DNA of 64,000 nucleotides from JASLDZ01 sp964235945 (GTDB taxonomy: Bacteria > Pseudomonadota > Alphaproteobacteria > Caulobacterales > Caulobacteraceae): NCBI GenBank assembly GCA_964235945.1, contig CAXSDV010000005.1, forward strand, positions 1 to 64,000, written 5' to 3'. The notes below the pieces were generated by a model. It made no database searches. It was given only the letters and a program-made list of their open reading frames with translations, and was not told the origin of the DNA. Both the position numbers and the translations under genes were made by a program. Below are positions 17,400 through 25,906 of this stretch, in pieces. Every line of letters begins with the position of its first letter. Position 1 is the first letter of the stretch.

Positions 17400-18254
17400 T
17401 CAGCCGCGGAAGAGGCTGAGCAGCGTGCTCGACGACGAGTTGGCGATCGACAGCGCCTGGATGCCGAGCTGCTGCTTGGTCTGCAGCGCGGTCAGGTTGG
17501 CGCTTTCCTTGGCCACGTCCGCATCGACCAGGTTGCCGACGCCCGTGGTGAGGGAGTCCTGCAGCTTGCCGATGAAGCTCAAGTGGGTGTCGAGCGCCTT
17601 CGACCCGGTGCCCAGGGCCGAGAGGCCCGCGTTCACCTTGCCGAGGTCGGTGTCGAACTTGGCGAGGGTCGCGGTCGTGGTCGTCGCATCGGTGAACAGG
17701 CCCGCGGTCGACAGGTCGGCCGGGATGTCCGAGACGGCGCCCGTCTTGGAGAGATCCACGTGCGCGACGCCGATCGTGGCGCTGCCCTGCGCGTTGGCGA
17801 GCGCGTTCACCGCGTCCGTCGTGTGCGTAGAGGCCGTGCCGGCGACCAGGTTCGTGCCGTCGAAGGTGGCGTTGTCCGTCACCGTCTGGATCTGGGCGTA
17901 GAGCGACTTGTACTCGTTGTTCAACGCCGTCTTGGCGTCGGCGCTGTTGCTGGTGTCGGAGTAGGCGAGGGCCTTGGCCTTGAGCTGGGTGACCAGATCG
18001 GAGACCGTGGAACCCGCCGCCTGGGCGGTGTCGGCGACCGACTGGCCGCGCTGCAGGCTGTCCTTCACCGCGTCCAGCGAGCTGATCTGCGCGCGCTGGC
18101 CCTGGGCGATCGAGAAGATCGCGGCGTTGTCCTTGGCGGACGACACCTTCAGGCCGGTGGAGATGCGGTTCTGCGTGGTCTGAAGCGCCGAGTTGGTGGT
18201 GTTCAGGGTCTGCAGGGCGACGAGGGCGCCGGAGTTCGTGTTGATAGAGGCCAT
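17400..18254 (-). CDS. Flagellin (284 residues)
   Basis: A second structural flagellin, starting MASINTNSGALVALQTLNTT and ending SIANSSSSTLLSLFRG. The D0/D1 coils are nearly the same as in the neighbouring 301-residue protein, and the short central part differs. The size fits the 25-29 kDa Caulobacter flagellins. It starts at ATG 18252-18254. A sigma-54-type promoter lies 70-90 bases upstream, with a palindrome at the predicted transcript start. It is probably the first gene of the flagellin-FlaG-flagellin run. Confidence 0.96.
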   Translation of the reverse strand: MASINTNSGALVALQTLNTTNSALQTTQNRISTGLKVSSAKDNAAIFSIAQGQRAQISSLDAVKDSLQRGQSVADTAQAAGSTVSDLVTQLKAKALAYSDTSNSADAKTALNNEYKSLYAQIQTVTDNATFDGTNLVAGTASTHTTDAVNALANAQGSATIGVAHVDLSKTGAVSDIPADLSTAGLFTDATTTTATLAKFDTDLGKVNAGLSALGTGSKALDTHLSFIGKLQDSLTTGVGNLVDADVAKESANLTALQTKQQLGIQALSIANSSSSTLLSLFRG

Positions 18255-18300
18255 TTCGGCTGATCCTTCGATTTGAAGTCCGAAGCCGTTCTGGCGTCGG

Positions 18301-18313
18301 GAGCGTTTTGCTC
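18301..18313 (-). promoter_or_regulatory. Palindrome at the predicted 5' end of the flagellin transcript
   Basis: GAGC-AAAAC-GCTC on the minus strand is a 4-bp stem with a 5-base loop. It begins a few bases after the transcription start predicted from the sigma-54 element. It could be an operator or a leader hairpin. Its GCAAAACGC core is reminiscent of FlbD-type flagellar sites, but I cannot confirm that match. Confidence 0.35.
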
Positions 18314-18325
18314 GATCAGGAGGTC

Positions 18326-18342
18326 TGCAAAGGACGGGCCGG
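18326..18342 (-). promoter_or_regulatory. Sigma-54 (RpoN) promoter for flagellin
   Basis: Read on the minus strand the element is CCGGCCCG-TCCT-TTGCA. It matches the consensus YTGGCMCG-N4-TTGCW at every fixed position except one (C for T before GG). The -24 GG is at 18340/18339 and the -12 GC at 18328/18327, so transcription should begin near 18316, about 60 bases before the flagellin ATG. Late Caulobacter flagellin genes are known to use sigma-54. Confidence 0.7.
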
Positions 18343-18471
18343 ACCGGACCGATGATAGGCGGAGGGCGCCGTTCCTTGCCCCGCTTGGGATCATGCGCCG
18401 GGCGCCGGACCCGAAGGCCGCGTCACCCGGCAATAATCACCCGGCGTGATCGTCCGCCCGGCGCCTTTCGC

Positions 18472-18846
18472 CTAGCCGGCCTCCGCCAGGGCGGAGCCGG
18501 CGGGGGCGAGGCCCTGCATGATGGTGCGGTTGATCTCGATCAGCGGCTCGAACGCCTCCTCCCGGCGCATCACCGCGCTCGTGTGGCGCCCCACCCACAG
18601 GCTCAGGGAGATGATGTTGGCGCGCAACTGCGGCGGAAGGCCGTTGCCGTCGTGGGCGCAGTCGTTCGCCAGCGCGCCCCACATCCTGCGGTTCCAGTCC
18701 AGCGCCTTGATGCGCGTCTGGAAGTCGGCGACCGGAGCCTCGGAGGCGGCGATCAGGGCCCGGGTCACGTCCCCGAACAGCCGGTACTCCAACTCGCGGG
18801 GCTGCTCAGCCCGCTGCGCGGCGGTCTTGTAGGCCTGGAACGACAT
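18472..18846 (-). CDS. flaF: Flagellar biosynthesis regulator FlaF
   Basis: A 124-residue protein starting MSFQAYKTAAQRAEQPRELE and containing NRRMWGALANDC and NIISLSLWVGRHTSAV, the recognised FlaF blocks. FlaF is needed for flagellin synthesis or secretion and works opposite FlbT. The start codon lies inside the end of flbT: the two genes overlap by 41 bases in different frames, so translation is probably coupled. The 217 bases between flaF and the next flagellin hold the sigma-54 promoter. Confidence 0.92.
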   Translation of the reverse strand: MSFQAYKTAAQRAEQPRELEYRLFGDVTRALIAASEAPVADFQTRIKALDWNRRMWGALANDCAHDGNGLPPQLRANIISLSLWVGRHTSAVMRREEAFEPLIEINRTIMQGLAPAGSALAEAG

Positions 18847-19234
18847 CGGCTCCGATCCTCCGGTCTTCGAATTCGATCAAGCGCCGGCAAGCCATCAGCG
18901 CCTTGTAGTATTCGCCGGCCGCGACGTGCTTGGACGCCAGCAGGCAGTCGCTCATCGCCTCGGGCGTGTGCACGGCGCCGACGAATTCGGCCAGGCGCGC
19001 ACCGAAAGCCTCGAAGTAGAGCGAGGGCTGTTCGGCGTCGAGGTACATCATCATCACCGGGAAATAGATCCGGCGGGCGGGGGAGTTGGCCTCCTCCTCC
19101 TGCATGATGTCCTTCTCGCGCAGCACGTTGGCCTTGTTCTGCAGGACGAGCACGCCCCGGCGATCGCCGTTCTGGACGACGGCGCCGTTCAGGACGAATT
19201 TTTCACCAGGCTTGAGCGACAGCTTCAGAGGCAT
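18806..19234 (-). CDS. flbT: Flagellin mRNA repressor FlbT
   Basis: A 142-residue protein starting MPLKLSLKPGEKFVLNGAVV, followed by NKANVLREKDIM and PARRIYFPVMMMYLD, all typical of FlbT. In Caulobacter FlbT destabilises flagellin mRNA when filament assembly is blocked, acting on the 5' leader. The chosen ATG (19232-19234) gives the family's usual N-terminus; the longer frame upstream adds unrelated residues. It overlaps flaF by 41 bases at its 3' end. Confidence 0.95.
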   Translation of the reverse strand: MPLKLSLKPGEKFVLNGAVVQNGDRRGVLVLQNKANVLREKDIMQEEEANSPARRIYFPVMMMYLDAEQPSLYFEAFGARLAEFVGAVHTPEAMSDCLLASKHVAAGEYYKALMACRRLIEFEDRRIGADVVPGLQDRRAAG

Positions 19235-19428
19235 TTCACGAGCCCTTATCCTTGCGGTCCACGGCCGGACGGGCTTCCGCCACGCTTCTGCACGACCTCC
19301 GGCTCCCAACCCCTAAACGCGCGTGGTTAACGCCGCCTTGCCGCGCGGCGCGGCGCCGGAACGCATGGGACGCGCCGGGGGTTTTGCCGTCGCAAGGCCG
19401 CGTTTGTCCGCGGTGGTGGAGTGCGATC

Positions 19429-20136
19429 ATGGCCGAGTTGGACGCGGGGAGCGACATGGACGCCCAGGACGTCGCCGAAACGTTCGACGAAACGTTGACG
19501 GACGGCGACGGAACCGACTCCGACGCCCTGGACCTGCGGCGCGACACCTACGACGCCATGACGCGCCTGGGCGACGCCGACCTGGCCGGCGTCGACGATG
19601 CGCTGGACGCCGACGAGGAGGACGACGACGTACTCGACCACCTGGACGACGACGGCGAGGACTCGGACGCCGCCGACGAGGACGGAGACGACCTGGTTGA
19701 CGACGACGGCCTGGCCCGCGAGCCGCTGGAGGGCGACAACCTGCCCATGACCAGCGACGACGTGGATTTCGAAGACGAGGACGATGTGGACGGCGTCAGC
19801 CGCGCCCCGTCCGAAGATGCGGAGGAGATCAGCATGAGCGACGTCGACAGCTTGGGCGGAGAGCGCGGCGAGCGGGTGTCCGACTACGAGTCCGACACCC
19901 TGTCCGACTCCGACCTGAAAGACCTGGACTACAAGGACGCGGCGACCTCGGCGGGCAAGGACGAACGCCCGCCCGGTCCGGCGATCGGCGCGGAAACGCC
20001 CCAGCACTCCGCGGACGACGACGTGGACGTCCCCAGCTCGACACAGCCGGCCGAGCGCGAGTCCCAGCGCCTGGACGAGGGGCTGGAGGAGACCTTCCCC
20101 GCCAGCGACCCTGTCTCGGCCAAGCACATCACCTGA
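19429..20136 (+). CDS. Extremely acidic protein, unknown function
   Basis: A 235-residue protein starting MAELDAGSDMDAQDV. About a third of its residues are Asp or Glu, including runs such as DADEEDDDVLDHLDDDGEDS. It should be disordered and strongly negative at neutral pH, with no signal peptide or membrane segment. The C-terminus LEETFPASDPVSAKHIT carries an E-T-F-P-A-S-D-P motif that I recognise from small uncharacterised proteins of alphaproteobacteria and other groups. A start at the later MDAQDV is possible. Strong codon bias supports coding (GAC/GAG in phase over the whole length). The function is unknown. Confidence 0.75.
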   Translation: MAELDAGSDMDAQDVAETFDETLTDGDGTDSDALDLRRDTYDAMTRLGDADLAGVDDALDADEEDDDVLDHLDDDGEDSDAADEDGDDLVDDDGLAREPLEGDNLPMTSDDVDFEDEDDVDGVSRAPSEDAEEISMSDVDSLGGERGERVSDYESDTLSDSDLKDLDYKDAATSAGKDERPPGPAIGAETPQHSADDDVDVPSSTQPAERESQRLDEGLEETFPASDPVSAKHIT

Positions 20137-20158
20137 GCCGCGCGTCAGACGAGCAGGA

Positions 20159-20190
20159 AAGCCGTCGCGGACTCGGGTCCGCGGCGGCTT
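20159..20190. terminator. 13-bp hairpin between convergent genes
   Basis: AAGCCGTCGCGGA (20159-20171) pairs with 20178-20190 around a 6-base loop, with one G-U wobble. It sits between the acidic-protein stop (20136) and the SDR stop (20233). The left arm begins with A's, so on the minus strand the stem is followed by TT only. Confidence 0.5.
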
Positions 20191-20232
20191 AGCCGTTTCA
20201 GCGGGGCCGGGCGGACGCCGGAAAGAAGCCGC

Positions 20233-21026
20233 TCAGTCGAAGCGCACACCGGTCAGCCGCTCGGACTCTGCCCACAGGCGGTCCTGGTCGACCACGTCTG
20301 CGGTGAAGCCGGCGGCCTTCGCCGGGGCCGGGCTCCCGCGGACCTCCAGGGGGCCGTCCGGCCCGTAATAGCCGCCGGGCTCGGCCCCGGGCGAGGTCGC
20401 NNNNNNNNNNNNNNNNNNNNNNNNNNNNNNNNNNNNNNNNNNNNNNNNNNNNNNNNNNNNNNNNNNNNNNNNNNNNNNNNNNNNNNNNNNNNNNNNNNNN
20501 TCATGCTCGCATAGCGACCGCTCTGGAGGTCGGCGAAGTCGAGCCGCCCCGCCGCGTGGGCGAGGCTGGAGACGGCCACCACCCGCGACCGCCCGGGCGC
20601 ACGCCGCAACAGCGGCAGCAGCCGGCCGGTCAGGGCGAAGTGGCCGAGGTGGTTGACCGCGAACGTCTCCTCCAACCCGTCCGTCGTGTTGCGGCGCTTG
20701 GGCGCGCCCATGACGCCGGCGTTGTTCACCAGCAGATGGAGGGGCCGCCCCGCCTCCATCAGGCGGTCGGCGAAGGCGCGCACGGAGGCGAGGTCGGCCA
20801 GGTCGAGGGGCTCGAACCGCACGGCGCCGGGCGGCGAGCGGCCGTGCAGGCGCGCGAGGGCCGCGGCTCCCTTGGCGCCGTCCCGCGAGGCGATCACGAC
20901 CTGCGCGCCCGCCGCGGCCAGGGCGGCGGCGATCTCGAACCCCAGCCCGCCCGTCGCCCCCGTCACCACCGCCAAGCGCCCCGCCTGGGCGGGGATGTCC
21001 TTCGTCGTCCAGCCCACGCGCACCAC
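20233..21026 (-). CDS. Short-chain dehydrogenase/reductase, interrupted by an assembly gap
   Basis: The N-terminal 175 residues have a Rossmann start (LAVVTGATGGLGFEIA, glycine motif), LVNNAGVMGAP (NNAG) and VVAVSSLAHA (catalytic Ser). The C-terminal 55 residues, EPGGYYGPDGPLEVRG to LWAESERLTGVRFD, are the usual ending of retinol-dehydrogenase-like SDRs. The part with the YxxxK catalytic pair falls in the 100-N gap. The two flanks are in different frames only because the N count is arbitrary. The family is normally about 300 residues, so the true missing piece is probably around 200-300 bases. The substrate is unknown. Confidence 0.8.
20401..20500. other. Assembly gap (100 N)
   Basis: Exactly 100 unknown bases inside the SDR gene. 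A round number like this is normally a placeholder, not a measured distance. Confidence 0.95.
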
Positions 21027-21112
21027 TCCCGTGAGACACCAGCTTACCGGGATTTCACTGGACCGTCCGTTTCGGGCCGCTCAACCTCACGTCCTTCGAG
21101 GGGGAATGTTCG

Positions 21113-21967
21113 ATGCGGCGCTTCATCCACGTTCTGGCGGCCGGCGCCGCGGCGACCGCCCTGGCCGGTTGCCATCCGGCCAAGCTGGGCGAGGGCCGCA
21201 ACCGTGCGGACCGCCCCGAGACGGTGCGCGCCCGGCTCGACTGCCCCGACCGCCAGGGCGAGTTCACGCGCACGGGGGCCGGGGCCGACGGGCGGACCTG
21301 CACCTACCTGGGCCAGGACGGCTCGGCGCTGACCCTGGGCCTTTACGCCCTGAACGGGCGGGCTCCTCAGGCCGTCCTCCAGCCGCTGGAGGACGAGGCG
21401 CGCCGGCTGGCCCCCGTGAAGAACGACGTCCCAGGGTCGACGACCACGTCGACGTCGACCTCCACCTCGACCACCACCACCTCGGACGAGGTCACGCCCC
21501 CGGCCCCGCCCAAACCGCCCGGTCTCGAGGCGGGCGAAGACGATGCGGGCGAGGGTCGGCCCGAGCACGTGCACCTCGACCTGCCGGGGCTGCACATCGA
21601 CGCGAACGACGGCGGCCAAGCGCAGGTGCGCGCCTTCGGCCACACCGTCGAGGCCGACGAGGGCCACGCGGTGGTCAAGGGATCCTTCAACGGGTCCCAG
21701 ACCTCCATCGAGGCCGGCGACGGCGGGGCGGTGATGCGCTTCGGCTCCGTGGGCGTCCACGCGGTGGACCTCACCTTCGTGGTGGCGGCCGACAAGCCGG
21801 GGCCGGAGGGCGTGAAGGCGGCCGGCTACGTGGCGCGGGGCCCGGTGGGCGGCCCGCTCGTGGTGGCCACCGTGCGCTCCCCCCGTTACGAGGAGCACAT
21901 CGGCGTGGCGCGCGACGACGCCTTCCGCGACGCCAAGCGCTTGGTGGCGCGCAACCTGCAGCGCTGA
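21113..21967 (+). CDS. Lipoprotein with Ser/Thr linker, unknown function
   Basis: A 284-residue protein. It has a signal peptide and a clear lipobox (ALAGC, Cys20), so it should be anchored in the outer or inner membrane. A first domain with two cysteines (LDCPDRQGEF, RTCTYLGQDG) is followed by a low-complexity linker of Ser/Thr (residues about 109-124) and a Pro-rich hinge. A second acidic, beta-rich domain contains HVHLDLPGLHIDANDGG. The linker is encoded by short repeats of acc/tcg codons. No family is recognised and the function is unknown. Confidence 0.75.
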   Translation: MRRFIHVLAAGAAATALAGCHPAKLGEGRNRADRPETVRARLDCPDRQGEFTRTGAGADGRTCTYLGQDGSALTLGLYALNGRAPQAVLQPLEDEARRLAPVKNDVPGSTTTSTSTSTSTTTTSDEVTPPAPPKPPGLEAGEDDAGEGRPEHVHLDLPGLHIDANDGGQAQVRAFGHTVEADEGHAVVKGSFNGSQTSIEAGDGGAVMRFGSVGVHAVDLTFVVAADKPGPEGVKAAGYVARGPVGGPLVVATVRSPRYEEHIGVARDDAFRDAKRLVARNLQR

Positions 21968-22033
21968 ACCGGGCGTTGCTCCGGGCGGCGGACCGGGCCA
22001 TTCCAGACCGCCGCCGCCTGGAGACGCACCGCC

Positions 22034-22684
22034 TTGGCCAAAGCCCCGCCGCGCCGCCGCGCCGAACCGGTCCCGCGCGCCTGGCAGCGCATGCTGTCCG
22101 GTCGGCGGCTGGACCTGCTGGATCCCTCCCCCCTCGACATCGAGGTGGAGGACATCGCCCACGGCCTGGCGCGGGTGGCGCGCTGGAACGGCCAAACGGT
22201 GGGCGAGCACGCCTTCTCCGTGGCCCAGCACTCGCTGGTGGTTGAGGCGGCGGCCGCCCACCTCCAGCCCGGGCTCGAGCCGCGGTGGCGCCTGGCCGCC
22301 CTGCTGCACGACGCCGGCGAGTACGTGATCGGCGACATGATCTCGCCCTTCAAGGCGGCGCTGGGCTACTCCTACAAGGACTTCGAGGCGCGGCTGGAGC
22401 ACGCCATCCACCTGCGCTTCGGCCTGCCGCCGGTGACGCCCGCCCCCGTCAAGGCGCTCATCAAGCGCGCGGACCTGGTGAGCGCCGGGTTGGAGGCGGT
22501 GCGGCTGGCCGGCTTCTCCCAGGACGAGGCCGACGCGCTGTTCGGCGCCCCGCCCGAGACTCTGGCGCTGGACATCTCGCCCCTGCCCGCGGGCGAGGCC
22601 CAGGCGCGCTATCTCCAGCGCTTCCGCATCCTGGCCGACGCGCTTGGCGGCGGCGAGACCGACGCGGCCTTCGCCACCGAATGA
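22034..22684 (+). CDS. HD-domain phosphohydrolase (YfbR-like)
   Basis: A 216-residue metal-dependent phosphohydrolase. VGEHAFSVAQHSLVVE supplies the first histidine and ALLHDAGEYVIGDM the HD pair. The overall pattern resembles the 5'-deoxynucleotidase YfbR family. The start is taken as TTG (22034), because the Arg/Pro-rich N-terminus and the conserved RMLSGRRLDLLDPSP segment lie in one frame. The internal ATG (MLSGRR) is an alternative. The stop overlaps the next gene's ATG by 4 bases, so the two are co-translated. A nucleotide-salvage role tied to NAD is inferred from that neighbour. Confidence 0.85.
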   Translation: MAKAPPRRRAEPVPRAWQRMLSGRRLDLLDPSPLDIEVEDIAHGLARVARWNGQTVGEHAFSVAQHSLVVEAAAAHLQPGLEPRWRLAALLHDAGEYVIGDMISPFKAALGYSYKDFEARLEHAIHLRFGLPPVTPAPVKALIKRADLVSAGLEAVRLAGFSQDEADALFGAPPETLALDISPLPAGEAQARYLQRFRILADALGGGETDAAFATE

Positions 22685-23673
22685 TCCGCCTGGCCGCCGC
22701 GCCCATCGCCATCGGCCTTTCGGCGGTCGTGGTGGCCGTGCGCGAAGGCGAAGCGGCGGTGCTGACCGTGCGCGCGCCGGGGGCGCCGGCCGCCCTGCCC
22801 TCCGGCGCCTTCGACCCCGCGGGCCACCGCACCTTCGAGCTGGCCCTGCGCGCCTTCGTGAGCGAACAGACCGGGTTCGAGCTGGGCTATGTCGAGCAGC
22901 TCTACACCTTCGGCGACGCCGGCCGCGACGCCCCCCTGGCCGACCTGGGCGACGGCGCAACTCCCGCCACCGAGCGCGTGGTCTCGGTCGGCTACCTCGC
23001 GCTGACCCCCGTCGACGGTGCGGCGGGGCGCGCGCCCTGGACGCCCTGGCCCGTCTTCTTCCCCTGGGAGGACTGGCGCGGCGGCCGCCCCTCCGCGCTC
23101 GCCGCCCTGGAGCCGCGCCTGGGCGCCTGGGCGCAGGCGGCGCCCGGCGCGCGGGGCGAGAACCGATGGGCCCGCGCCCGCGCCCTGTTCGCCCTGGACG
23201 GCGCGCGCTGGAACGAGGAACGCGTGCTGGACCGCTACGAACTGCTCTACGAGGCGGGGCTGGCCCAGGAGGCCGCCCGCGACCGGGCGCGCGCCGCGGG
23301 CGACCCCGCCCCGGCGCCGCCGACGGCCTCGCCCGAACTGGGCGCGCCCATGGTGTCGGACCACCGGCGCATCCTGGCCACGGGGCTCGGGCGGCTGCGC
23401 GGCAAGCTGAAGTATCGCCCCGTCGCCTTTGAGCTCCTGGGCGCGAGCTTCACCCTGTACGAGTTGCAGCGCGCGGTGGAGGCCGCCTCGGGCTTGGCGC
23501 TGCACAAGCCGAACTTCCGCCGCATGGTGGAGCGCACGGGGCTGGTAGAGGGGCTCGGGCGGGTGGATCGCGGCGCGGGGGGCCGTCCCGCCGAGCTGTT
23601 CCGCTTCCGGCGCGAGCTGGCCGCGACGGGCTCGGTGCCGGGCTTCAGCCTGCCCGCGCTGCGCGACGGCTGA
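22681..23673 (+). CDS. NUDIX-fold transcriptional regulator with winged helix (NrtR-like)
   Basis: A 330-residue protein. The N-terminal half (about 1-160) resembles a NUDIX domain without a complete catalytic box. The C-terminal part, KLKYRPVAFELLGASFTLYE to FRRMVERTGLVEGLG, is the winged-helix segment of NrtR-type NAD regulators, with the R-P-A-E-L-F-R-F ending that such proteins share. These repressors sense NAD-pathway metabolites such as ADP-ribose. It is translationally coupled (ATGA) to the HD hydrolase, so the pair probably acts in NAD or nucleotide salvage control. Confidence 0.75.
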   Translation: MIRLAAAPIAIGLSAVVVAVREGEAAVLTVRAPGAPAALPSGAFDPAGHRTFELALRAFVSEQTGFELGYVEQLYTFGDAGRDAPLADLGDGATPATERVVSVGYLALTPVDGAAGRAPWTPWPVFFPWEDWRGGRPSALAALEPRLGAWAQAAPGARGENRWARARALFALDGARWNEERVLDRYELLYEAGLAQEAARDRARAAGDPAPAPPTASPELGAPMVSDHRRILATGLGRLRGKLKYRPVAFELLGASFTLYELQRAVEAASGLALHKPNFRRMVERTGLVEGLGRVDRGAGGRPAELFRFRRELAATGSVPGFSLPALRDG

Positions 23674-23682
23674 GCGCACGGG

Positions 23683-25787
23683 TCACAGGAGCCGGCCCAA
23701 CGTGTCGTCCAGGAAGGCGGCGGTGAACACCTCGGGCCAGTCCGCTTCCGGGGGAACGAGGGCGTGGATCGCGCGGGACTCGTGGTCCTCCACCCGCGCC
23801 AGCGCCGCCTCCAGGGCGCCGACCACCCCCGGCAGGTTGGGCGCGCAGGGCACGAAATTGCGAGACACGCCCTCGAACCAAGCCGCCGGCCGGTTGGAGT
23901 AGGTGTTGGTCACCACCAGCGCCCCGGTGGTGGCGAATTCGAACGGGATCACGCTCGGGTGCGGCGCGTACATCAGGCTGATCCCGATATCGAGCGAGCG
24001 CACCAGCCGGGCGTAATCCTCCTCCGCGAGCTTGGGGGTGAACTCCAGCCGCCGCCCGCCGCCCAGCTCCACGGCCGGCGTCGGGGCGAGGCAGCCCAGG
24101 CCCGTGAAGCTCCACCGCGCGTCGAAGCGCCCGCGGGCGCACATGTCCTTGAACGCGAGCTCCACCAGCTCGTAGAGGTTGCGCGCGGCATGGCCTTCGG
24201 GCCGGGCGTAGACCGCGCAGGTGCGCGAAGGGCGCAACCGCATGTCCGCCGCACTCTGACCGGGCAGGCGGTTGATGACGTGCTCGAACACGGCGTAGTC
24301 CTCGCCCGCCCGCGGTCGCGCGCCGGCCTTGAACACCCCCAGGCGCTCGGCGGCGAAGTGGTCGCGCAGGAGGGCGGAGTTGAACAGCGGATAGCTCGGC
24401 AATTCCAGCGCCCAGTCGACCACCGCACGCACCGCCCCGTGGTCGTGGAACACGGGCTCGTACTCCTGCACGAGGCTGAGCACGCGCGGCTCGTCGGTCA
24501 GCGCGGCCAGGGGCGAGGCGAACACCACGTCCCAGGTGCTGTAGGCCAGGAAGCGGTCGCGCGGCCCGATCTCCAGGTGGTCGACCTCATGGCGCGAACG
24601 CACCTCCAGCCCGGCGAAGGCGCGGCGCAGGCGCGTGTTGGCGGTTCGCCACAGGTAATAGTGCGGGTTCGCGCGCTCCTCCTCCAGGGTGACCACCGAC
24701 AGGCGGAAGCCCCGCCGCTCGCCGTAAGCGCGCAGGGCGGCCACCAGCTCGAAGCACGCGCGGTAGCCGCCGAAGCTGATGTCCGGGTTGAGCCGGGGCA
24801 GGACCACCCACAGGGTGCGCGGGCGCCCGCGCGCCACCCGGCACGGCATGGGCCGCAGCCGCGCCTCCAGCGCGCGGGCGCGCTCCATCAGCGTGGGCGC
24901 GGTGACGCCGGGGATCACGCGCTCCAGCGCGGCCGCGAGCTCGTGGTGCGGTCGGCGCCCCTCCGCCCGCCCGGTGACGACGTAGTGGTGGAAGCCGCAC
25001 AGCAGGTGCCCCTGCGCCACCGCCTCGCGCACGTCCGGGTGGAAGGCCAGGTACCAGGCCTCGTCGAAGCGCGCGGAGGGCGAGCGGCCCTCGCGCATGC
25101 CGCGGGAGACGTAATGGCGCCAGGGATCGATCCAGGCGTCGGTGGAGGCTTCACGGGCGAGGTGGGTCGACGCGTACCACTCCTCGTCGAACTCCGCCCG
25201 CAGCGCCTGGTGCAGCGGGCTGGCCGCCTCCTCGGGGTCGTCCGCCCAGGCTGGCGGCGACGGCGCGGGCGGGGGCTCCAGCCGGCGGCCCAGGGTGCGG
25301 GCGTAGGTCAGCGCGTCCAGGTGGGGAAGTGGCGCAGGTGCAGGCGCGCTTCGGGGTGGACGAGGAGGTAGGCCTCGGCGTCGAAGCCCCCGGGATCGGG
25401 CGCGGGGGCGGGCTCGGGCAGGAGCGCGGCGCGCGCCTGCAGGGCGTAGGTGGGGAAGCGTCCCTCCTCCAGCCCGAAGGCGACGTAATGGTGCAGACCC
25501 GAAACCAGCACCCCCGAGGCGACGGCCGCCTCCACGTCCGGGTGGGCGCGGCGATACCAGGGCTCGTCGAACAGGGCGTTGGCGTTCAGCCGCGCCAGCA
25601 CCGGAGACGACAGGTAGAGCGCCACCGGGTCGGCCGGAGGCGCGGAGGCGAATTCCGGATGCGCTTCGGCCAGCTCCGCCAGGAACAGCGCCTTGTCGAA
25701 GGCCAGGGCGAAGCGGCGCCGCCCTTCGGCGCCGGCGTGAATGTCGGCCGGACTTACGTCCGGGTCCATGCGGAGCGATGCGGACAT
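23683..25787 (-). pseudogene. Frameshifted WsaF-like glycosyltransferase with N-terminal FDE-WY repeats
   Basis: Two adjacent frames look like one protein of about 700 residues. The first piece (25787 to 25308, 159 residues, MSASLRMDPDVSPADIHAGA) has LFDEPWYRRAHPDVEAAVAS and HHYVAFGLEEGRFP repeats and stops at 25308-25310. The second piece is open without any ATG, GTG or TTG until 25098. Its upstream region encodes HLDALTYARTLGRRL and further repeats (EFDEEWYASTH, RFDEAWYLAFHPDVREAVA). Adding one C in the CCCC run near 25325 joins them as HFPHLDAL. The remainder, with PRLNPDISFGGYRACFELVA and IPFEFATTGALVVTNTYSNR, resembles WsaF-type rhamnosyltransferases. Sequencing error and true mutation cannot be told apart here. 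Confidence 0.7.
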
Positions 25788-25906
25788 GAAGCGCCTCGAC
25801 GGCGTTAAACCTATGGTTGTCTTTTAGGATTAACTCTCTCTACGATTGGTGAACGCCGAAGCGCCTGGACACGGCGGCCGCGGCGCTCCCGCCGGAGAGC
25901 AAGTTC

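Noticed and set aside
21420..21485. Short tandem tcg/acc-type repeats, considered as a DNA repeat element
   Set aside because: They are in frame within the lipoprotein gene and encode its Ser/Thr linker, so a protein-level low-complexity linker explains them.
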